Positions 43,951 to 50,303 of a DNA stretch of 64,000 nt are shown here, piece after piece. The notes below the pieces were generated by a model. It saw only the letters and a program-made list of their open reading frames with translations. It did not search any database and was not told where the DNA came from. The translations under genes were made by a program, and so were the position numbers. How positions within the stretch are numbered: the stretch's first letter is position 1; each line of letters starts with the position of its first letter. This DNA comes from UBA6244 sp963676875 (lineage in GTDB: Bacteria > Bacteroidota > Bacteroidia > Bacteroidales > F082): assembly GCA_963676875.1 (NCBI GenBank), contig OY781436.1, forward strand, positions 1,612,001 to 1,676,000, read 5' to 3'.

Positions 43951-44195
43951 TGGGCTTAATATTATGGTCTTATCCACGTCGGCTGGACTGTAGATGTTGA
44001 AATCCTGAAGGGATTATAAGTGTATAGATAGAATTGGCACAATAAATACAGCGACCCCGTCGGGGTCGAACAATATATTCCTCAAGTGCTGGATTCCTGT
44101 TTCCTTCCGCCCGGGAATAAATTCCGGTGCTAATTGTCCTACGTACCTACGGTACTTTTTGCTCTATACTCCTAACTTCCGACTTCGGACTTCCG
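43951..44195. repeat. 240 bp direct repeat, copy 2
   Basis: The partner of 32881-33128 in the same orientation, ~11 kb away. Palindrome CGACCCC-GTC-GGGGTCG at 44052-44068; the CTTCCGACTTCGG tail is longer here and runs to ~44220. Confidence 0.85.
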
Positions 44196-44252
44196 TCTTC
44201 GGACTTCCGACTCCCGACTCCAAAACAAATTTACAAGGACTAAGAAACCGGC

Positions 44253-44717
44253 CTAATAATTGCCCATCCCCGACATAACGCCAAACACAACTGCCACTAT
44301 CATAATAATGGGATAGAGGGCGAGCATCACGATGGTGAGTATTCCGATGAATTTGTAGTGGGATTTTAAGAATTTAAAGGCGCTTTCTAAGTATTCCTCA
44401 GATTTTTCCATCAAAGCTGTTTTAAGTTTCACCGAAAACTGATACAAGAAATACACTGGGAAAAAATACACCAAAGCAAACAAAAAATAAACTACAGAAA
44501 ATATTATGCCGGGAAAGGGCATCTCGTTTTCGATTGGCAAATTACTGAATATTAATCCGATAAACAAACTGCCCAGTGCCATAAATCCAACGCCAATAAA
44601 TCCCATGATGGCCAAAAAATTGGCCCATTTACGGATTTCCGCTAAATAATCTTGGGCATGCCGGCTGAGCGTCATTTTTTGTTCGGTTTCAATCTGAGTA
44701 GTCAATAATTCTTCCAT
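44253..44717 (-). CDS. DUF5362 family membrane protein
   Basis: 154 residues with three to four hydrophobic segments. The N-terminal block YLAEIRKWANFLAIMGFIGV is the DUF5362 signature and a loop with YLESAFKFLKSHYKFIG follows in the second half. The family is found mostly in Bacteroidota and has no known function. It is a stand-alone gene next to the repeat-rich end of the surface island and divergent from the sigma-factor operon. Confidence 0.75.
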   Translation of the reverse strand: MEELLTTQIETEQKMTLSRHAQDYLAEIRKWANFLAIMGFIGVGFMALGSLFIGLIFSNLPIENEMPFPGIIFSVVYFLFALVYFFPVYFLYQFSVKLKTALMEKSEEYLESAFKFLKSHYKFIGILTIVMLALYPIIMIVAVVFGVMSGMGNY

Positions 44718-44860
44718 GTTTTTAGGGTTTTTAATAAATGCCGTAAATTTAAAATAAAATAATTCAGCTATTATGATATTGGCTTTTTTTCAAGAAAAAA
44801 ACGAACGCAAAGGCGCTTACTTTATGGTGACTTTACAATCATTCTGTACCTTGAATATAT

Positions 44861-44868
44861 TAGCTTTG
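44861..44868 (+). promoter_or_regulatory. candidate -7 box of the sigma-factor operon
   Basis: TAGCTTTG (TAnnTTTG), ~78 bp before the sigma start. No clear -33 TTG. ECF sigma operons are often self-regulated, so a second, ECF-type promoter may exist. Confidence 0.4.
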
Positions 44869-44945
44869 AACATGAAAAAGATTATTTTTATCAAAATTGC
44901 AACCCAAGGCATCGTCGCCTGTCATTAACAGTAAAAGAAAGCCAT

Positions 44946-45497
44946 TTGAAAGTGGAACCTGAAATACACAGGGAAGTCATCGAAAAGAGTAAACGCGGCA
45001 GCGCACGCGATCAGTATGTCCTATATCATGCTTATGCAAAAGCTATGTTCAACATTTGCTACCGCATGATGGGCAACCGCGAGGAAGCTGAAGACATGTT
45101 GCAGGAATCGTTTACTGATGCCTTCCGCCGACTGGACAGTTTCAGGTATGAGGCCACCTTCGGGGCTTGGTTAAAACGAATTGTGGTGAATCATTGTATC
45201 AACGAAATAAAAAGAAAAAAAGCTGACCTGCGGTACTTCGACGACATGCATCTGTTTCAACAGTTGCCCGAGGAAGAAGATGATTTGCCGCAACTCAGTG
45301 TACCCATGATACGCAAAGCCATGGAAGAGCTGCCCAACGGAAGCCGGATGATTTTCTCACTTTACCTGCTCGAAGGCATGGACCATGGAGAAATAGCACA
45401 AATACTCGGAGTAAGCGAATCGAACTCCAAATCGCAATACATGCGCGCCAAACAAAGGGTTCGCGAAATATTAAAGGAGGTAGTCTATGAAAACTGA
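44946..45497 (+). CDS. ECF-type RNA polymerase sigma factor
   Basis: 183 residues (TTG start; GTG at 44952 is an alternative). Region 2 (~25-90) has NICYRMMGNREEAEDMLQES and TFGAWLKRIVVNHCINEIKR; region 4 (~125-175) has the helix-turn-helix LLEGMDHGEIAQILGVSESN. This is the standard two-domain ECF layout. The gene overlaps the next by 11 bp, where an anti-sigma-like membrane protein begins, so the pair is a sigma/anti-sigma unit. The downstream genes for surface beta-helix-like, GIN and outer-membrane proteins suggest that the regulon concerns the envelope. Confidence 0.93.
   Translation: MKVEPEIHREVIEKSKRGSARDQYVLYHAYAKAMFNICYRMMGNREEAEDMLQESFTDAFRRLDSFRYEATFGAWLKRIVVNHCINEIKRKKADLRYFDDMHLFQQLPEEEDDLPQLSVPMIRKAMEELPNGSRMIFSLYLLEGMDHGEIAQILGVSESNSKSQYMRAKQRVREILKEVVYEN
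45473..45481 (+). promoter_or_regulatory. strong Shine-Dalgarno inside the sigma gene end
   Basis: AAAGGAGGT, five bases before ATG 45487. Such a strong SD is unusual in Bacteroidota and fixes the start of the anti-sigma gene within the overlap. Confidence 0.7.
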
Positions 45498-46065
45498 TCA
45501 ACTGGAAAAATTTATCATCGACCATCGCGATGAATTTGACGTGATGGAACCTTCGCCCGAACTGTGGACAAAAATTGCCTTGCCCCCACCCGCACCGGAA
45601 ACAAAACGCTTGTCGGCAACACAAATCCTGATGCGCGTGGCTGCGGTAGTGGTGATATTTGTGGCCAGCTACTACTTTCATGCTTATGTAAATCAACCTG
45701 ATATTCAGCGCCTTGCCGTCAACCCTACCATGAGCACCGAAGACCGCCAACTGGTGGAAGAAATGATGGAGTCGAAGGCCTACTACACCAGCCTGATTAA
45801 TACCAAAACCAATGAAGTTTATCAGCTGGCTGCCAACCAACCCCTGCTCCGCGATGAAATAAAAGACGAACTCAAAGAACTGGATCAGGAATTTTTACGC
45901 CTGCAAAACGATTTGCTCGACAATGCCGACAGCGAAGAAATTATCGCCGCCATGATTCAAAATTACCGCTTAAAACTGCAAATTCTGGAAGAAACCCTGA
46001 TTCAGTTGCAAGCCCAAAAACACGAAAAGAATAACAGCCATGAAAATAAAAGAATTTCCATTTAG
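45487..46065 (+). CDS. putative anti-sigma factor, single-pass membrane protein
   Basis: 192 residues: an acidic N-terminal cytoplasmic part (~1-45), one transmembrane helix (~47-66, ILMRVAAVVVIFVASYYF) and a periplasmic helical C-terminal part rich in Leu/Glu/Gln with likely coiled coils (~110-180). No Zn-binding HxxxCxxC motif is present. It overlaps both neighbours: 11 bp with the sigma gene and 26 bp with the next gene. Position and topology make an anti-sigma role likely, though the sequence family is not recognised. Confidence 0.7.
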   Translation: MKTDQLEKFIIDHRDEFDVMEPSPELWTKIALPPPAPETKRLSATQILMRVAAVVVIFVASYYFHAYVNQPDIQRLAVNPTMSTEDRQLVEEMMESKAYYTSLINTKTNEVYQLAANQPLLRDEIKDELKELDQEFLRLQNDLLDNADSEEIIAAMIQNYRLKLQILEETLIQLQAQKHEKNNSHENKRISI

Positions 46066-47146
46066 CCTGTTGGCGCTGTTGGCCATTTGGGTAATTCCCT
46101 TGCCGGGAATGGCACAAACCTTTCAAAAAGAACGGTCGGTAAGTCGCGCATTTCTCCTGAAGGAAAACACCGAAATTGAGGTAACCAATAAGTATGGCGA
46201 CATCCACCTGATAACCTGGGAAGAAGATTCGGTACGTTTCGATATCAAACTTCAGGTGAAATCCACCAAAGAGTCGAAACTAGAAAAAACCTACGATTTC
46301 ATCAACTTTGACTTCAAGGCCAACGACTATTACATCATCGCCGAAACGGTGTTCGAACAAGGGGGATCCTTTTGGTCGGAAGTGAGCGATATCGCCAACA
46401 ACCTGTTTTCGGCTGGCACCTCCACCTCCATCGATTACACCATCCATCTGCCCAAAAATGCCAACCTGAGCATCCACCACAAATACGGAAACATATACAT
46501 CACCGATCTGGCTGGAAAACTGAACGTGGACCTGAGCAATGGCGATATCCGCGGGCACAACCTCACCGGCGAAACCAATATTTCGGTCAACTTCGGCGAC
46601 GTGGACATTCATAGCCTGAACAATGCCGCAATCACTGTCAATTATGGCGAATTTCATCTGGATCAAGCCAACCAACTTACCCTCAACAACCGCTCTTCAT
46701 CGGTATATGCCAAGCAGATAGATCACCTGATGCTGGATGGCAAACGCTCCAAATACTACCTTAATTCGGTAAACCATGTGAACGGCGAAGGTTATTTCTC
46801 CATACTCGACATAGAAAATCTCAACAACACACTAAATCTGAACAGCCGCTACGGCACCCTGGATATTGCGAACTTCGACAGCCGGATGGAATCGATGGAA
46901 ATAACTTCTGCCGAAACAGAAATCAACCTGACACTCGATCCTCAACTGCATTTTCAACTCAACCTGTTGGTAACCGAAAAAACAGAGGTACTTTACTCTG
47001 CCAAAATCACAGATATCCACACCGACAGCAACCTGACCGAAGATAAAAAAGTGAAGGCTTCCGGCGAATTCGGAAACAGAAAAATCAAGGCCATCCCATT
47101 GAATATCAACGGCGATGGGGGGCGGATTTCGTTAAAAGTAAATTAG
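46040..47146 (+). CDS. secreted beta-strand repeat protein (DUF4097-like)
   Basis: A 368-residue secreted protein with a signal peptide ending GMAQ. It is dominated by short beta-strand repeats in the form E.TNKYGDI, HHKYGNIYITDL, NLSNGDIRG, NFGDVDIHSL, NYGEFHL and SRYGTLDI, the pattern of DUF4097/putative adhesin right-handed beta structures. It is encoded in the sigma operon with a 26 bp overlap, so translation is coupled to the anti-sigma gene. It probably sits in the periplasm or on the surface. Whether it senses or is merely a target is unknown. Confidence 0.75.
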   Translation: MKIKEFPFSLLALLAIWVIPLPGMAQTFQKERSVSRAFLLKENTEIEVTNKYGDIHLITWEEDSVRFDIKLQVKSTKESKLEKTYDFINFDFKANDYYIIAETVFEQGGSFWSEVSDIANNLFSAGTSTSIDYTIHLPKNANLSIHHKYGNIYITDLAGKLNVDLSNGDIRGHNLTGETNISVNFGDVDIHSLNNAAITVNYGEFHLDQANQLTLNNRSSSVYAKQIDHLMLDGKRSKYYLNSVNHVNGEGYFSILDIENLNNTLNLNSRYGTLDIANFDSRMESMEITSAETEINLTLDPQLHFQLNLLVTEKTEVLYSAKITDIHTDSNLTEDKKVKASGEFGNRKIKAIPLNINGDGGRISLKVN

Positions 47147-47263
47147 TTTGACAAAAATTGCAACAGTGCCCAAAAAATCTTGTCATTTGGAATAGTACCA
47201 AGGCGAAATAATCGCCCGAATAATGAAGAATCGCAACACACATCAATAATAAACTATTAAAAA

Positions 47264-48040
47264 ATGGATCCCATGAAATGGACAAATCTCATGATACTGA
47301 TAGGCCTTCTGTCCTTGTTTGTTTTCGCCTCCTGCAAAAAACTCGGTGGTATTGAAGGCAACAACAGCCTGACGTCGGAAACCCGGCGTACGGTATCCTT
47401 CAACGAAGTGGTCAACGAAGGCATATTTTTCGTTACCATCGTGCCCGACACCACCTATGAAGTAATTCTGGAAGGCGAATCGAACCTCCTGAACTACGTG
47501 CGCACCATTGTCAATGGCAACAGCCTGATAATCGACACACGCGAAAACCTCAATCCCAACCACACCATTTATGTTACCGTAAAAACCCCGGTACTCAAAG
47601 GAGCCTATTTGTCGGGGTCGGGTGTGGTACAAGTGGAAGATTTCGACACCGAACAACTCACCGTGGCGCTTTCAGGCTCGGGAGAAATGAGTGGCAGCGG
47701 CGTATCCGATTATTTTAAGGCCGTGCTAAGCGGTTCGGGCAACATCGACTTTATGGTAAATGCCACCCGTGTGGAATCAACCCTTAGCGGCTCGGGTCAA
47801 ATCCGTTTGTCGGGAAATGCCGCCAACACCAACCACCTCATCAGTGGATCGGGAAATCTATCGGCCTACGAACTTTGGAGTATTGAAAGCGAAGCCAAAA
47901 TCAGCGGATCGGGAAGTATGTACCTTTCTGTTTTTGAAATACTTTACGCCGATATCAGCGGAAGTGGCTCCATCTATTACCATGGCTCGCCTATGGTTCA
48001 CACCAACATCACCGGTTCGGGAACGGTTATTGGAAATTAA
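47264..48040 (+). CDS. GIN domain (DUF2807) lipoprotein
   Basis: 258 residues (an alternative Met is three codons in). The lipoprotein signal ends FASCKK. The body is a run of GSG-containing beta turns (LSGSGVVQV, LSGSGEMSG, LSGSGNIDF, LSGSGQIRL, ISGSGNLSA, ISGSGSMYL, ISGSGSIYY, ITGSGTVIGN), the hallmark of the head-GIN/DUF2807 domain, a right-handed beta solenoid. Members are widespread and often near RNA polymerase ECF systems; their role is unclear. It is co-oriented with the upstream sigma operon with a 117 bp gap. Confidence 0.88.
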   Translation: MDPMKWTNLMILIGLLSLFVFASCKKLGGIEGNNSLTSETRRTVSFNEVVNEGIFFVTIVPDTTYEVILEGESNLLNYVRTIVNGNSLIIDTRENLNPNHTIYVTVKTPVLKGAYLSGSGVVQVEDFDTEQLTVALSGSGEMSGSGVSDYFKAVLSGSGNIDFMVNATRVESTLSGSGQIRLSGNAANTNHLISGSGNLSAYELWSIESEAKISGSGSMYLSVFEILYADISGSGSIYYHGSPMVHTNITGSGTVIGN

Positions 48041-48052
48041 AACTCTTAAAAC

Positions 48053-48574
48053 ATGATAAAAACAATCTTGATCACCCTTGTTTTTTCGCTGTTTGGATTC
48101 TCCCTGATGTCGCAGGGGTTTACCCGGCAATTGGGTGTTCGTACGGGCGTAACCTCAGGCATTGGAGGCAAAGTGATAAAGGACGACAAAGTAGCCATCG
48201 ACGGTTTGTTTGGATTCAGACAAGGCGGTATGCAACTGGTGGTATTGCTGGAGTCGTACAAACCCATGATTCCGGCACGAGGACAAGAATGGCGCATCTA
48301 TTTTGGTGGCGGAGGCCATGTGGGATGGATAAACGGATACAACCGCATGCGCCGCTGGAGCAATTCTACCGGATACTACTGGGAAGAACAAAGAGTGGTG
48401 GGACCTGTGTTGGGGCTCGACGGAATTTTTGGCGTGGAATACAATTTCATTAAAAATCCGTTGGTACTCTTTGCCGAATTTAAGCCCTTCGTTGAATTGC
48501 AATCATTTAAACACGTGAAAGTTAACTTTTATGATTTCGGAGTAGGAATCAGATACAAATTTGGAAATTATTAA
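48053..48574 (+). CDS. putative outer-membrane beta-barrel protein (173 aa)
   Basis: Signal peptide ending FSLMSQ, then alternating strands with glycine/aromatic pattern (YFGGGGHVGWINGY, GPVLGLDGIFGVEYNF, FGVGIRYKFGNY) ending in an aromatic residue, as in small outer-membrane barrels. No named family recognised. It is 12 bp after the GIN gene and 11 bp before the next, so it is in the same operon. Confidence 0.65.
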   Translation: MIKTILITLVFSLFGFSLMSQGFTRQLGVRTGVTSGIGGKVIKDDKVAIDGLFGFRQGGMQLVVLLESYKPMIPARGQEWRIYFGGGGHVGWINGYNRMRRWSNSTGYYWEEQRVVGPVLGLDGIFGVEYNFIKNPLVLFAEFKPFVELQSFKHVKVNFYDFGVGIRYKFGNY

Positions 48575-48585
48575 TTTTTATAAAC

Positions 48586-49260
48586 ATGAAAAAAACAATT
48601 GCACTTTTTATGATGATGTGTCTTTTCGGGATGATTCAGGCACAAAACAAGGAAGAAATGAAAACCCTGTTTCCGCGTACCAACCGCAATGGTAACGTAA
48701 GCCATGGCGGCTATGGTGCCATAACCGTTGGCTATTCAAACATCGACGGCCGCGATGCCATTTTGGTGGGTGGACGAGCCGCCTGGGTAGCCAACCATCG
48801 CTTTGCCCTGGGTTTGGCCGGACATGGCTTTTTCAACAACCTCGACAAAAGTTACAGCTACGACAATCCGGGTGACTATTCATTGGCAGGTGGCTATGGC
48901 GGTTTGCTGCTGGAACCCATCATCATGCCCGCTTCTCCGGTGCACATTTCTGTCCCCATTTTGTTGGGTGTGGGAGGCGTGGCTGCAACCCACCGCGACA
49001 AATGGGATAATTACCAGAACTCCAACAACTATTATTACGACAATGATGTGTTTTTGGTGGTAGAACCCGGCATCGACATCGAGTTTAATATCGTGAAGTT
49101 TTTCCGGTTGGGTGTGGGCGCTTCATACCGCCTTACAAACGGTGTTGATTTGCGCTACAAGTATATTGATACGGACTACATTGAAAAAGAAACGATCATT
49201 GCCAAGGATGCGCTGGATTCATACAACATCAACCTATCGTTGAAGTTTGGTTGGTTTTAG
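48586..49260 (+). CDS. putative outer-membrane protein (224 aa)
   Basis: Signal peptide ending IQAQN. Repeated amphipathic strands (GYGAITVGYSNIDGRDAILV, RFALGLAGHGFFNN, FRLGVGASYRLTNG) and a C-terminal aromatic (NLSLKFGWF) suggest a beta-barrel or lipid-binding beta protein. Family unrecognised. It is the last gene of the operon; a terminator follows at 49293. Confidence 0.65.
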   Translation: MKKTIALFMMMCLFGMIQAQNKEEMKTLFPRTNRNGNVSHGGYGAITVGYSNIDGRDAILVGGRAAWVANHRFALGLAGHGFFNNLDKSYSYDNPGDYSLAGGYGGLLLEPIIMPASPVHISVPILLGVGGVAATHRDKWDNYQNSNNYYYDNDVFLVVEPGIDIEFNIVKFFRLGVGASYRLTNGVDLRYKYIDTDYIEKETIIAKDALDSYNINLSLKFGWF

Positions 49261-49292
49261 CTACGAAACTACCATTCAGGATAATATATACT

Positions 49293-49327
49293 GGCAGCAG
49301 GAAGTAATTTCTGCTGCTTTTTTTATC
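49293..49327 (+). terminator. terminator of the GIN/outer-membrane operon
   Basis: GCAGCAGGAAG...TTCTGCTGC stem-loop followed by seven T. Confidence 0.7.
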
Positions 49328-49383
49328 TCCTTTTCTTCACCTTATTTTAGTACTTGCTATCATATTTTCCAAAAAAAAATTCC

Positions 49384-49391
49384 TAGATTTG
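49384..49391 (+). promoter_or_regulatory. candidate -7 box of the TonB-TPR gene
   Basis: TAGATTTG, 33 bp ahead of ATG 49425. Confidence 0.4.
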
Positions 49392-49424
49392 CTTATAAAA
49401 TTGAAACATCACTATTATTAATAA

Positions 49425-50261
49425 ATGAAACAAGTTCTATTCCTCATCATGTTTCTTACACTTGCTTTTGCCCGGGGGCAGGAAACAGTTGAAATACCCA
49501 CGTTTAAGGGTGGACAACAAGCATATATCGATTTCCTCTCCAGGAAAATGAAGTATCCGCAACATGCGGTATCCCTGAGAATTGAAGGTCGTGTTTTCCT
49601 TCAGTTTACGGTAAAAAAAGATGGGTCGGTTGCGGATATCAAGCTTGTTCAAGGAATCGGCGGTGGATGCGACGAAGAGGCCATTCGCGTCATTGGACTT
49701 ACCAGCGGCAATTGGTTTCCGGCCCGTAAAAATGGCGAACCTGTTGATGCCAATTTTAATGCATCCATCAAATTTTCGCTGTCGGAAGAAAGGCTGAGTG
49801 CGGCCAACGAATTCAACAAGGGGGTTGATTATATGAGAAGTGAGCAATACGAACTTGCCGTGAAGGCGTTCGATATGGCCATTCAAATGGAGGAAGGATG
49901 CAACAAATGTATTTATTCCAGAGGCCTGAGCCTTTTTTTGATAGAAGACTATCAGAGTGCCATTCGCGATTGGGAAACCGTGTATAAACGCAACTACCGC
50001 AAAAAAGAAGTTCGCCCAAAACTATCCGAAGCCTATTTGAAAATCGGAAACAAATACCTGAACGAAAAGAAATACAACATCGCCGTGGTTATTTATGGCA
50101 AGGCTCTGGAATATACTCCCAAAGAAATCAATGTACTCAACAACAGAGCCAATGCCTACTTTTTGATGGGCGACAAAGTAAATGCCTGCCTCGATTGGAA
50201 AAAAATGAAAGACCTGGGTGCCGACGAAGCAGACAAATACCTGGAGGCTTATTGTGAGTAA
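49425..50261 (+). CDS. TonB C-terminal domain fused to TPR repeats
   Basis: 278 residues. A signal peptide (end ARGQ) is followed at once by a TonB C-terminal domain (~22-120: KYPQHAVSLRIEGRVFLQFT, VKKDGSVADIKLVQGIG, EEAIRVIG), then three or four TPR units (~127-270: ANEFNKGVDYMRSEQYELAV, YLKIGNKYLNEKKYNIAVV, NNRANAYFLMGDKVNACLDW). It lacks the cytoplasmic anchor helix and Pro-rich spacer of a classical TonB, so it is more likely a periplasmic lone TonB-C adaptor than an energy transducer. Partners are unknown. Confidence 0.85.
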   Translation: MKQVLFLIMFLTLAFARGQETVEIPTFKGGQQAYIDFLSRKMKYPQHAVSLRIEGRVFLQFTVKKDGSVADIKLVQGIGGGCDEEAIRVIGLTSGNWFPARKNGEPVDANFNASIKFSLSEERLSAANEFNKGVDYMRSEQYELAVKAFDMAIQMEEGCNKCIYSRGLSLFLIEDYQSAIRDWETVYKRNYRKKEVRPKLSEAYLKIGNKYLNEKKYNIAVVIYGKALEYTPKEINVLNNRANAYFLMGDKVNACLDWKKMKDLGADEADKYLEAYCE

Positions 50262-50263
50262 AA

Positions 50264-50300
50264 ATTCCTGACATATTTTTGAAACCTATCAGGAATAACT
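50264..50300. terminator. bidirectional terminator between TonB-TPR and AsmA genes
   Basis: ATTCCTGA (50264-50271) / TCAGGAAT (50289-50296), T-rich on both sides; the two genes converge here, 42 bp apart. Confidence 0.65.
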
Positions 50301-50303
50301 TTT

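Noticed and set aside
44872..44928. 18-codon ORF (MKKIIFIKIATQG...) ahead of the sigma gene
   Set aside because: It has a Met just after the -7 box and could be a leader peptide, but it is too short to support and nothing indicates attenuation.
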